A stretch of 64,000 nt of DNA from Hyperoodon ampullatus (GCA_949752795.1 CATKHW010000422.1:2418001-2482000); one strand, 5' to 3'. Numbered from the stretch's first letter, positions 1 to 10,419 are shown. The notes: generated by a model not told the origin, from the sequence alone. Program-made: numbers and translations.

Positions 1-332
1 AGAACAGTGTCTCACGTTTAGAAAACACCCTTATGCCTGCTTAAGGGGGAAGGAGAGGTCGGGTGATGCATAAAACCAGACTTTAATATAAGCACAGGTC
101 CCGTTCCAAAAACCAACTATGGAATAGACAAGACCTACACCTTCCTCAGTGAAAGGGACTCAAAACCCCTTATTTCCCACAGAGGAATATATCTGACTAG
201 TAAGAATCTTAAAACCTATGTATTGATATGTCTCCGTAAGGGAATCAAGTGTGTCTAGACTGGCATAAACATGGCAGCGAGAATCAGCTCAAACCCACTA
301 TAAAAAGGAATTTCAAAAACAAAACAAAAAAA
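1..332 (+). mobile_element. Tail part of an L1-derived block, cut by window start
   Basis: This is the 3' UTR-like and A-rich end of the L1 block whose start lies left of the window. It contains the motif gaatcaagtgtgtctagac near 243-261 and ends in the A-rich tract at 314-332. It matches the equivalent position of all later units. Confidence 0.7.
314..332 (+). other. A-rich tract, probable relic L1 poly(A) tail
   Basis: The tract reads caaaaacaaaacaaaaaaa and sits where the L1 similarity stops. Every monomer has it, about 313-331 bases after the unit start. Class B2 has the variant aaataaactggg and classes D and E have aaacataaatac or aaaaatac. An interrupted A tract at the end of an L1 3' UTR is what a decayed retrotransposition tail looks like. 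That origin is inference. Confidence 0.6.
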
Positions 333-1105
333 CTGGGAAATTCTTTACAATTCCTTCACGGTCTCTGATGAAACCTGGAATGACCCTATGTACAACGACA
401 GCTGGATGAGGCATAAGGCTGGACACTTGAGACTGAGAGGATTGGTGAGATTGGGTGAGCAAATGCAGACTCTTTAAAGCACAAATGCCTGGCACCCATT
501 CCATGGGTCCCAACTCTCCAGGTTAAAGGGAATATTACTACAGCTATAACATGTATGGTAAACCTAGAGAACGGACACACTGTGAACACGAAAAGTTTCC
601 AAAACTCAACGAATAGTCCCTCTCCTGGTGCTCGGGTTTGACTTTCCATCTGCTTTACTATCAACCTTCCAACTTGGAGAGACAGCACCTTTAACCTCCT
701 GTTTCGCACAGGTTTCCAATTTGGCAGAGGATTAAAGGGAAGAGGGAGAACCAATGAGAGAGTAGCTGTTAGGCATTTGGACGGACACATTTCACTCTAA
801 CTTCCCAGCAGGAAGAAGAATTAACCAAAGTCTCAGCCCCCCATCGGGAACCAGCATAGGTCCTGAACCAAAATTTTGGACTTGCGGTCAGCTCACAAAA
901 AACGAGTTGAAAAATGGAGCTCAGGGGCACAGCAATTCACAAACTGGCCGAGTAATAAAGGACAACTATCGTCCAAAAATCTTTTGAGGGAAGGCAACGA
1001 GGCGGACTTGAAAGTGAGGCAGAATAGCAGGAAACAGATTTCAAGAGGTACGTTGGAATCGCCTTTAAAGCACAGGAAGAGGGGCCCAACTACGAAAATG
1101 ATGCC
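333..1105. repeat. Non-L1 half of the monomer, origin unrecognised (representative copy)
   Basis: About 770 bp lie between the A-rich tract and the left palindrome arm, and I recognise no family in them. The composition is mixed, with many CpG and several pyrimidine-rich patches on the minus strand. Minus-strand open frames of 60-134 codons recur here but change length between monomer classes with no sign of selection. No tRNA, promoter or splice-bounded exon is evident. The equivalent block occurs in every unit, so whatever its source, it was part of the founder monomer. Confidence 0.6.
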
Positions 1106-1179
1106 CTTGGCCAAAAAGGGCGTATGCGTTTTCTCCTGAATATATTCAGGAGAAAACGCATACGCCCTTTTTGGCCAAG
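1106..1179. repeat. 74 bp perfect palindrome, no spacer (representative copy)
   Basis: The two 37-base arms are exact reverse complements and meet at gaatatattc, centred between 1142 and 1143. The outer ends are cttggcc and ggccaag. Symmetry stops abruptly outside (c against g). It could extrude as a long hairpin or cruciform. All 37 monomers carry it at the same place, and 17 copies are perfect. It marks the boundary between the unrecognised block and the L1 block. Confidence 0.95.
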
Positions 1180-2069
1180 CAAGCAAGCGGGCAATGCAAA
1201 TCTGCACTACAAAGAAGTATCACTTCCCACCGGTCAAAAGGGACATCCACAAAATGTGTAAAAACCTGAAAGGCAAGACAGGCCCTGGAGAACAGGGAGC
1301 CTTGTTATGCTGATGGGCGGGATGTAAATTGCCAACTGACTCTCTGGAGGAGTATATTGTGTTCCCTAAAAGAAGTAAAGAACAGAGCTAAAGAGCCAAG
1401 GGCACTTCCAGTCTAGGGAATATACCTTGGGAATTCTGAAAATCAATAAGACAGAGCCACCCCAAAATTTAGGGCTGCACTGCTTACAAGGACCTCAACT
1501 TGGGTACACCTTAAATATCCCAGGGAATATAAAAATGGTTCAAAAATTGTGGTACTTACGTACGATGGAATATCCCTCAGCCATGAAATCAATGTCATAA
1601 ACCAGTAGCAGCAAAATGGGTGGATTCAGGTATGATGATTCTAAGTGAAATAAGTCACAGAGAAAAAGAAACTTATCATAAGATATCACTTATGAAGATC
1701 CTGTAAACATGGCTACACTTGAACTGAGTTAGGAAAGAGAACAGAGTCTGACATTTAGAAAACACTCTTATGCCTGCTTATGGGGGAAGGAGAGGTGGGG
1801 TGATGCATAAAACCAGAGTTTGATATAAGCACAGGTACCGTTCCAAAAACCAACTATGGAATAGACAAGACCTACACCTTCCTCAGTGAAAGGGACTCAA
1901 AACCCCATATTTCCCGCAGAGGAATATATCTGACTAGAAAGAATCTTAAAACCTTTGTATTGATATGTATCCGTAAGGGAATCAAGTGTTTCTAGACTGG
2001 CATAAACATGGCAGAGAGAATCAGCTCAAACCCACTATAAACAGGAATTTCAAAAACAAAACAAAAAAA
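1180..2069 (+). mobile_element. Eroded L1 (LINE-1) 3' end fragment, representative copy
   Basis: Recognisable L1 landmarks occur in the correct order and spacing: aatgcaaatc at 1193, caccggtcaaaaggg near 1228, gggatgtaaattg near 1319, gggaatatacc at 1416, tacgatggaatatccctcag at 1561, ctaagtgaaataagtcac at 1641 and agatatcactta at 1681. These correspond to the final part of L1 ORF2 and the 3' UTR of mammalian, especially cetartiodactyl, L1 elements. The stretch ends in an A-rich relic tail at about 2051-2069. It is heavily mutated and cannot encode a functional protein. The same block recurs once in every monomer, starting just after each palindrome. The right palindrome arm itself also resembles the L1 text just upstream of aatgcaaatc. 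The recognition was by eye against remembered L1 sequence. Confidence 0.82.
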
Positions 2070-3472
2070 CTGGGAAATTCTTTACAATTCCTTCAGGGTC
2101 TCTGATGAAACCTGGAATGACCCTATCTACAACGACAGCTGGATGTGGCATATGGCTGGACACTTGGGACTGAGACGATTGGTGAGATTGGGTGAGCAAA
2201 TGCAGACCCTTTAAAGCAATAATGCATGGCACCCATTCCATGGGTCCCAACTCCAGGTTGAAGGGAATATTACTACAGTTATAACATGTACGGGAAACCT
2301 AGAGAACAGACACACTGTGATTACGAAAGGTTTCTAAAACTCAACGAATAGTCCCTCTCCTGGTGCTCCGGTTTGACTTTCCATCTGCTTTACTATGAAT
2401 CTCCCAACTTGGAGAGACAGCCCCTTTAACCTCCTGGTTCGCACAGGTTTCCAATTTGGCAGAGGATGAAAGGGAAGAGGGAGAACCAATGAGAGAGTAG
2501 CTGTTAGGCATTTGGACGGGCACATTTCACTCTAACTTCCCAGCAGGAAGAAGAATTAACCAAAGTCTCAGCCCCCCATCGGGAACCAGAATAGGTCCTG
2601 AACCAAAATTTTGGACTTGCGGTCAGCTCACAAAAAACGAGTTGAAAAATGGAGCTAAGGGGCACAGCAATTCACAAACTGGCCGAGTAATAAAGGACAA
2701 CTATCGTCCAAAAATCTGTTGAGGGAAGGCAAGGAGGCGGACTTGAAAGCGAGGCAGAATAGCAGGAAACAGATTTCAAGAGGTACGTTGGAATCGCCTT
2801 TAAAGCACAGGAAGAGGGGCACAACTACGAAAGTGATGCCCTTGGCCAAAAAGGGCGTATGCGTTTTCTCCTGAATATATTCAGGAGAAAACGCATACGC
2901 CCTTTTTGGCCAAGCAAGCAAGCGGGCAATGCAAATCTGCACTACAAAGAAGTAGCACTTCCCACCGGTCAAAAGGGACATCCACAAAATGTGTAAAAAC
3001 CTGAAAGGCAGGACAGGCCCTTGAGAACAGGGAGCCTTGTTATGCTGATGGGCGGGATGTAAATTGCCAACTGACTCTCTGGAGGAGTATATTGTGTTCC
3101 CTAAAAGAAGTAAAGAACAGAGCTAAAGAGCCAAGGGCACTTCCAGTCTAGGGAATATACCTTGGGAATTCTGAAAATCAATAAGAGAGAGCCACCCCAA
3201 AATTTAGGGCTGCACTGCTTACAAGGACCTCAACTTGGGTACACCTTAAATATCCCAGGAAATATAAAAATGGTTCAAAAATTGTGGTACTTACGTACGA
3301 TGGAATATCCCTCAGCCATGAAATCAATGTCATAAACCAGTAGCAGCAAAATGGGTGGATTCAGGTACGATGATTCTAAGTGAAATAAGTCACACAGAAA
3401 AAGCAACTTATCATAAGATATCACTTATGAAGATCCTGTAAACATGGCTACACTTGAACTGAGTTAGGAAAG
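1738..3472 (+). repeat. Monomer 2, class B (subtype B1), 1735 bp
   Basis: Markers are ggtaccgttcc, accctatctacaacgac, gcatatggctgg and actatgaatctccc. The palindrome at 2841-2914 is perfect. A two-base ct deletion near 2252 (caactccagg for caactctccagg) shortens the unit. The L1 block runs 2915-3804. Confidence 0.95.
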
Positions 3473-5208
3473 AGAACAGTGTCTCACATTTAGAAAACAC
3501 TCTTATGCCTGCTTAAGGGGGAAGGAGAGGTGGGGTGATGCATAAACCCAGAGTTTGATATAAGCACAGGTACCGTTCCAAAAACCAACTATGGAATAGA
3601 CAAGACCTACACCTTCCTCAGTGAAAGGGACTCAAAACCCCATATTTCCCGCAGAGGAATATATCTGACTAGAAAGAATCTTAAAACCTATGTATTGATA
3701 TGTCTCCGTAAGGGAATCAAGTGTGTCTAGACTGGCATAAACATGGCAGAGAGAATCAGCTCAAACCCACTATAAACAGGAATTTCAAAAACAAAACAAA
3801 AAAACTGGGAAATTCTTTACAATTCCTTCAGGGTCTCTGATGAAACCTGGAATGACCCTATCTACAACGACAGCTGGATGTGGCATATGGCTGGACACTT
3901 GGGACTGAGACGATTGGTGAGATTGGGTGAGCAAATGCAGACCCTTTAAAGCAATAATGCCTGGCACCCATTCCATGGGTCCCAACTCTCCAGGTTGAAG
4001 GGAATATTACTACAGCTATAACATGTACGGGAAACCTAGAGAACGGACACACTGTGAATACGAAAGGTTTCTAAAACTCAACGAAGAGTCCCTCTCCTGG
4101 TGCTCCGGTTTGACTTTCGATCTGCTTTACTATCAACCTCCCAACTTGGAGAGACAGCCCCTTTAACCTCCTGGTTCACACAGGTTGCCAAATTGGGAGA
4201 GGATGAAAGGGAAAAGGGAGAACCAGTGAGAGAGTAGCTGTTAGGCATTTGGACGGGCACATATCACTCTAAATTCCCGGGAAGAAGAAGAATTAACCAA
4301 AGTCTCAGCCACCCACTGGGAACCAGTATAGGTCCTGAACCAAAATTTTGGACTTGCAATCAGCTCACCAAATACGAGTTGAAAAATGGAGCTCAGGGGC
4401 ACAGCAATTCACAAACTGGCCGAGTAATAAAGGACAACTATCGTCCAAAAATCTGTTGAGGGAAGGCAACGAGGTGGACTTGAAAGCGAGGCAGAATAGC
4501 AGGAAACAGATTTCAAGAGGTACGTTGGAATCGCCTTTAAAGCACAGGAAGAGGGTCACAACTTCGAAAATGATGCACTTGGCCAAAAAGGGCGTATGCG
4601 TTTTCTCCTGAATATATTCAGGAGAAAACGCATACGCCCTTTTTGGCCAAGCAAGCAAGCGGGCATTGCAAATCTGCACTACAAAGAAGTAGCACTTCCC
4701 ACCGTTCAAAAGGGACATCCACAAAATGTGTAAAAACCAGAAAGGCAAGACAGGCCCTGGAGAACAGGGAGCCTTGTTATGCTGATGGGAGGGATGTAAA
4801 TTGCCAACTGCCTCTCTGGAGGAGTATATTGTGTTCCCTAAAACAAGTAAAGAACAGAGCTAAAGAGCCAAGGGCACTTCCAGTCTAGGGAATATACATT
4901 GGGAATTCTGAAAATCAATAAGACAGCGCCACCCCAAAATTTAGGGCTGCACTGCTTACAAGGACCTCAACCTGGGTACACCTTAAATATCCCAGGAAAT
5001 ATAAAAATGGTTCAAATATTGTGGTACTTACGTACGATGGAATATCCCTCAGCCATGAAATCAATGTCATAAACCAGTAGCAGCAAAATGGGTGGATTCA
5101 GGTACGATGATTCTAAGTGAAATAAGTCACAGAGAAAAAGAAACTTATCATAAGATATCACTTATGAAGATCCTGTAACATGGCTACACTTGAACTGAGT
5201 TAGGAAAG
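3473..5208 (+). repeat. Monomer 3, B/D chimera, 1736 bp
   Basis: The left part is class B (gcatatggctgg at about 3882, gcaataatgc at 3951). From 3961 onward it is class D (atgcctggc, cgaagagtccc, cttgcaatcagctcacc, acattgggaattc). The switch falls between 3956 and 3961. The palindrome at 4578-4651 is perfect. The L1 block runs 4652-5539. Confidence 0.93.
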
Positions 5209-6944
5209 AGAAGAGTGTCTCACATTTAGAAAACACACTTATGCCTGCTTAAGGGGGAAGGAGAGGTCGGGTGATGCATAAAACCAGACTTTAATATAAG
5301 CACAGGTCCCGTTCCAAAAACCAACTATGGAATAGAAAAGACCTACACCTTCCTCAGTGAAAGGGACTCAAAACCCCTTATTTCCCACAGAGGAATATAT
5401 CTGACTAGTAAGAATCTTAAAACCTATGTATTGATATGTCTCCGTAAGGGAATCAAGTGTGTCTAGACTGGCATAAACATGGCAGAGAGAATCAGCTCAA
5501 ACCCACTATAAAAAGGAATTTCAAAAACAAAACAAAAAACTGGGAAATTCTTTACAATTCCTTCACGGTCTCTGATGAAACCTGGAATGACCCTATGTAC
5601 AACGACAGCTGGATGAGGCATAAGGCTGGACACTTGAGACTGAGACGATTGGTGACATTGGGTGAGCAAATGCAGACCCTTTAAAGCAATAATGCACGGC
5701 ACCCATTCCATGGGTCCCAACTCTCCAGGTTGAAGGGAATATTACTACAGTTATAACATGTACGGGAAACCTAGAGAACAGACACACTGTGATTACGAAA
5801 GGTTTCTAAAACTCAACGAATAGTCCCTCTCCTGGTGCTCCGGTTTGACTTTCCATCTGCTTTACTATGAATCTCCCAACTTGGAGAGACAGCCCCTTTA
5901 ACCTCCTGGTTCGCACAGGTTTCCAATTTGGCAGAAGATGAAAGGGAAGAGGGAGAACCAATGAGAGAGTAGCTGTTAGGCATTTGGACGGGCACATTTC
6001 ACTCTAACTTCCCAGCAGGAAGAAGAATTAACCAAAGTCTCAGCCCCCCATCGGGAACCAGCATAGGTCCTGAACCAAAATTTTGGACTTGCGGTCAGCT
6101 CACAAAAAACGAGTTGAAAAATGGAGCTAAGGGGCACAGCAATTCACAAACTGGCCGAGTAATACAGGACAACTATCGTCCAAAAATCTGTTGAGGGAAG
6201 GCAACGAGGCGGACTTGAAAGCGAGGCAGAATAGCAGGAAACAGATTTCAAGAGGTACGTTGGAATCGCCTTTAAAGCACAGGAAGAGGGGCACAACTAC
6301 GAAAGTGATGCCCTTGGCCAAAAAGGGCGTATGCGTTTTCTCCTGAATATATTCAGGAGAAAACGCATACGCCCTTTTTGGCCAAGCAAGCAAGCGGGCA
6401 ATGCAAATCTGCACTACAAAGAAGTAGCACTTCCCACCGGTCAAAAGGGACATCCACAAAATGTGTAAAAACCTGAAAGGCAAGACAGGCCCTGGAGAAC
6501 AGGGAGCCTTGTTATGCTGATGGGCGGGATGTAAATTGCCAACTGCCTCTCTGGAGGATTATATTGTGTTCCCTAAAAGAAGTAAAGAACAGAGCTAAAG
6601 AGCCAAGGGCACTTCCAGTCTAGGGAATATACCTTGGGAATTCTGAAAATCAATAAGACAGAGCCACCCCAAAATTTAGGGCTGCACTGCTTACAAGGAC
6701 CTCAACTTGGGTACACCTTAAATATCCCAGGAAATATAAAAATGGTTCAAAAATTGTGGTACTTACGTACGATGGAATATCCCTCAGCCATGAAATCAAT
6801 GTCATAAACCAGTAGCAGCAAAATGGGTGGATTCAGGTACGATGATTCTAAGTGAAATAAGTCCCACAGAAAAAGAAACTTATCAAAAGATATCACTTAT
6901 GAAGATCCTGTAAACATGGCTACACTTGAACTGAGTTAGGAAAG
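5209..6944 (+). repeat. Monomer 4, A/B chimera, 1736 bp
   Basis: It begins as class A (tcgggtgatgcata, actttaatataag, cttgagac up to 5637) and becomes class B at cgattggtg from 5646. The first bases read agaagagtg instead of agaacagtg, and the A tract is one base short. The palindrome at 6313-6386 is perfect. The L1 block runs 6387-7276. Confidence 0.93.
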
Positions 6945-8683
6945 AGAACAGTGTCTCACATTTAGAAAACACTCTTATGCCTGCTTAAGGGGGAAGGAGA
7001 GGTGGGGTGATGCATAAAACAGGAGTTTGATATAAGCACAGGTACCGTTCCAAAAACCAACTATGGAATAGACAAGACCTACACCTTCCCCAGTGAAAGG
7101 GACTCAAAACCCCATATTTCCCGCAGAGGAATATATCTGACTAGAAAGAATCTTAAAACCTATGTATTGATATGTCTCCGTAAGGGAATCAAGTGTGTCT
7201 AGACTGGCATAAACATGGCAGAGAGAATCAGCTCAAACCCACTATAAACAGGAATTTCAAAAACAAAACAAAAAAACTGGGAAATTCTTTACAATTCCTT
7301 CAGGGTCTCTGATGAAACCTGGAATGACCCTATCTACAACGACAGCTGGATGTGGCATAAGGCTGGACACTTGGGACTGAGACGATTGGTGAGATTGGGT
7401 GAGCAAATGCAGACCCTTTAAAGCAATAATGCATGGCACCCATTCCATGGGTCCCAACTCTCCAGGTTGAAGGGTATATTACTACAGTTATAACATGTAT
7501 GGGAAACCTAGAGAACGGACACACTGTGAATACGAAAGGTTTCTAAAACTCAACGAATAGTCCCTGTCCTGATGCTCCGGTTTGACTTTCCATTTGCTTT
7601 ACTATCAATCTCCCAACTTGGAGAGACAGCCCCTTTAACCTGCTGGTTCGCACAGGTTGCCAATTTGGCAGAGGATGAAAGGGAAGAGGGAGAACCAATG
7701 AGAGAGTAGCTGTTAGGCATTTGGATGGGCACATATCACTCTAACTTCCCGGCAGGAAGAAGAATTAACCAAAGCCTCAGCCCCCCATCGGAAACCAGAA
7801 TAGGTCCTGAACCAAAATTTTGGACTTGCGGTCAGCTCACAAAAAACGAGTTGAAAAATGGAGCTAAGGGGCACAGCAATTCACAAACTGGCCTAGTAAT
7901 AAAGGACAACTATCGTCCAAAAATCTGTTGAGGGAAGGCAACGAGGCGGACTTGAAAGCGAGGCAGAATAGCAGGAAACAGATTTCAAGAGGTACGTTGG
8001 AATCGCCTTTAAAGCACAGGAAGAGGGGCACAACTACGAAAATGATGCACTTGGCCAAAAAGGGCGTATGCGTTTTCTCCTGAATATATTCAGGAGAAAA
8101 CGCATACGCCCTTTTTGGCCAAGCAAGCAAGCGGGCAATGCAAATCTGCACTACAAAGAAGTATCACTTCCCACCGGTCAAAAGGGACATCCACAAAATG
8201 TGTAAAAACCAGAAAGGCAAGACAGGCCCTGGAGAACAGGGAGCCTTGTTATGCTGATGGGCGTGATGTAAATTGCCAACTGCCTCTCTAGAGGAGTGCA
8301 TTGTGTTCCCTAAAACAAGTAAACAACAGAGCTACAGAGCCAAGGGCACTTCCAGTCTAGGGAATATACCTTGGGAAAACTGACAATAAATAAGAGAGAG
8401 CCACCCCAAAATTTAGGGCTGCACTGCTTACAAGGACCTCAACTTGGGTACACCTTAAATATCCCAGGAGTTATAAAAATGGTTCAAAAAATTGTGGTAC
8501 TTACGTACGATGGAATATCCCTCAGCCATGAAATCAATGTCATAAGACCAGTAGCAGCAAAATGGGTGGATTCAGGTACGATGATTCTAAGTGAAATAAG
8601 TCACAGAGAAAAAGAAACTTATCATAAGATATCACTTATGAAGATCCTTTAAACATGGCTACACTTGAACTGAGTTAGGAAAG
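6945..8683 (+). repeat. Monomer 5, C/E chimera, 1739 bp
   Basis: The left part is class C (gcctcagccccccatcgg, cctagtaataaagg). The end is class E (tctagaggagtgcattg near 8287, gaaaactgacaat, ggagttataaaa, cataagaccag). The switch lies between about 8050 and 8290. The palindrome at 8050-8123 is perfect. The L1 block runs 8124-9015. Confidence 0.92.
8371..8652 (+). pseudogene. L1 ORF2 C-terminal remnant in monomer 5 (93 codons open)
   Basis: The last ~35 codons keep features of the L1 ORF2 protein C-terminus in order: A-A-x-W-x-D at residues 62-67, LSEIS at 73-77 and E-K-x-x-Y-H-x-I-S-L at 80-89. The upstream part (YDGISLSH, residues 46-53) is in the neighbouring L1 frame, so an indel already separates it from true ORF2. 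The ATG is not an L1 start, and the reverse transcriptase and endonuclease regions are absent. I read it as a dead relic, not a gene. The frame is open in E-type sequence because a six-A tract and cataagacc keep it in phase; shorter A tracts or cataaacc break it in other classes. Confidence 0.72.
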
Positions 8684-10419
8684 AGAACAGTGTCTCACAT
8701 TTAGAAAACACTCTTATGCCTGCTTAAGGGGGAAGAAGAGGTGTTGTGATGCATAAATCCAGAGTTGGATATAAGCACAGGTACCGTTCCAAAAACCAGC
8801 TATGGAATAGACAAGACCTACACCTTCCTCAGTGAAAGGGACTCAAAACCCCATATTTCCCGCAAAGGAATATATCTGACTAGTAAGAATCTTAAAACCT
8901 ATGTATTGATATGACTCCGTAAGGGAAACAAGTTTGTCTAGACTGGCATAAACATGGCAGCGAGAATCAGCTCAAACCCACTATAAACAGGAATTTCAAA
9001 AACAAAACATAAATACTGGGAAATTCTTTACAATTCCTTCACGGTCTCTGATGACCCCTGGAATGACCATATCTACAATGACAGCTGGATGTGGCATAAG
9101 GAGGGACACTTGGGACTGAGAGGATTGGTGAGATTGGGTGAGCAAATGCAGACCCTTTAAAGCACACATGCCTGGCACCCATTCCATGGGTCCCAACTCT
9201 CCAGGTTGAAGGGAATATTACTACAGCTATAACATGTACGGGAAACCTAGAGAACGGACACACTGTGAATACGAAAGGTTTCTAAAACTCAACGAAGAGT
9301 CCCTCTCCTGGTGCTCCGGTTTGACTTTCGATCTGCTTTACTATCAACCTCCCAACTTGGAGAGACAGCCCCTTTAACCTCCTGGTTCACACAGGTTGCC
9401 AAATTGGGAGAGGATGAAAGGGAAAAGGGAGAACCAGTGAGAGAGTAGCTGTTAGGCATTTGGACGGGCACATATCACTCTAAATTCCCGGGAAGAAGAA
9501 GAATTAACCAAAGTCTCAGCCACCCACTGGGAACCAGTATAGGTCCTGAACCAAAATTTTGGACTTGCAATCAGCTCACCAAATACGAGTTGAAAAATGG
9601 AGCTCAGGGGCACAGCAATTCACAAACTGGCCGAGTAATAAAGGACAACTATCGTCCAAAAATCTGTTGAGGGAAGGCAACGAGGTGGACTTGAAAGCGA
9701 GGCAGAATAGCAGGAAACAGATTTCAAGAGGTACGTTGGAATCGCCTTTAAAGCACAGGAAGAGGGTCACAACTTCGAAAATGATGCACTTGGCCAAAAA
9801 GGGCATATGCGTTTTCTCCTGAATATATTCAGGAGAAAACACATATGCCCTTTTTGGCCAAGCAACCAAGCGGGCATTGCAAACCTGCACTACAAAGAAG
9901 TATCACTTCCCACCGTTCAAAAGGGACATCCACAAAATGTGTAAAAACCAGAAAGGCAAGACAGGCCCTAGAGAACAGGGAGCCTTGTTATGCTGATGGG
10001 CGGGATGTAAATTGCCAACTGCCTCTCTGGAGGAGTATATTGTGTTCCCTAAAACAAGTAAAGAACAGAGCTAAAGAGCCAAGGGCACTTCCAGTCTAGG
10101 GAATATACATTGGGAATTCTGAAAATCAATAAGACAGCGCCACCCCAAAATTTAGGGCTGCACTGCTTACAAGGACCTCAACTTGGGTACACCTTAAATA
10201 TCCCAGGAAATATAAAAATGGTTCAAATATTGTGGTACTTACGTACGATGGAATATCCCTCAGCCATGAAATCAATGTCATAAACCAGTAGCAGCAAAAT
10301 GGGTGGATTCAGGTACGATGATTCTAAGTGAAATAAGTCACAGAGAAAAAGAAACTTATCATAAGATATCACTTATGAAGATCCTGTAACATGGCTACAC
10401 TTGAACTGAGTTAGGAAAG
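8684..10419 (+). repeat. Monomer 6, class D, 1736 bp
   Basis: Markers are gcataaatccagag, ccagctatgg, gatatgactccg, aacataaatactggg, gatgacccctgg, cttgcaatcagctcacc and tcaaatattgtgg. The palindrome at 9789-9862 shows paired changes in both arms. The L1 block runs 9863-10751. Confidence 0.95.
9789..9862. repeat. Palindrome with paired substitutions in both arms
   Basis: The left arm has gggcatatgcg where most copies have gggcgtatgcg, and the right arm has the matching change (catatgccc instead of catacgccc). This pair therefore still matches. One further right-arm change (cac for cgc) leaves a single mismatch. Confidence 0.9.

Larger units (their letters stand above)
1..1737 (+). repeat. Monomer 1, class A (subtype A1), 1737 bp
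   Basis: Class A markers are gaggtcgggtgatgcata, actttaatataag, ggtcccgttcc, cttatttcccac, aaaaaggaatttc and cttgagactgag. The palindrome at 1106-1179 is perfect. A private change (aggattaaaggg for aggatgaaaggg) lies near 730. The L1 block runs 1180-2069. Confidence 0.95.
1..5208 (+). repeat. HOR unit 1, shortened: A - B - B/D (3 monomers, 5208 bp)
   Basis: The unit starts with a class A monomer and ends with class D sequence, like a full HOR. The third monomer is a B/D chimera, so the C and E classes are missing. One unequal exchange within that monomer accounts for the loss. Confidence 0.75.
5209..10419 (+). repeat. HOR unit 2, shortened: A/B - C/E - D (3 monomers, 5211 bp)
   Basis: All five classes are represented in three monomers through two chimeras. 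Two separate exchanges each removed one monomer length while keeping class order. Confidence 0.72.

Noticed and set aside
15..790. Minus-strand open frame of 134 codons in class A units (386-790 and equivalents)
   Set aside because: It is open only in some class A copies, is split into different shorter frames in B, C, D and E units by single substitutions, and has no recognisable domain or start context. It behaves as a chance frame in the unrecognised half of the monomer.
333..1105. Endogenous retrovirus gag, pol or env fragment on the minus strand
   Set aside because: Some minus-strand translations look superficially protein-like, but I could not find protease, reverse transcriptase, integrase or envelope motifs, or LTR boundaries.
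1106..1179. Rho-independent terminator or bacterial regulatory hairpin
   Set aside because: The arms are far too long, there is no downstream T run linked to a gene, and the context is eukaryotic satellite DNA.
1106..1179. Terminal inverted repeats of a DNA transposon or MITE
   Set aside because: The arms abut with no internal sequence, and no target-site duplication is visible around them.
876..1207. Overlapping frames of 87 (plus strand) and 104 (minus strand) codons across the palindrome
   Set aside because: They share a mirrored core because the palindrome reads the same on both strands, and they end or start at the inverted repeat. No family resemblance and no selection signal is visible.
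1252..1300. Possible inverted repeat ggccctggagaacaggg as a regulatory hairpin
   Set aside because: The complementarity is short and imperfect, and the sequence aligns with ordinary L1 ORF2 text.
8371..8652. A live L1 ORF2 gene
   Set aside because: Only the final stretch is present, the upstream portion is already in another frame, and the endonuclease and reverse transcriptase domains are absent from every unit.
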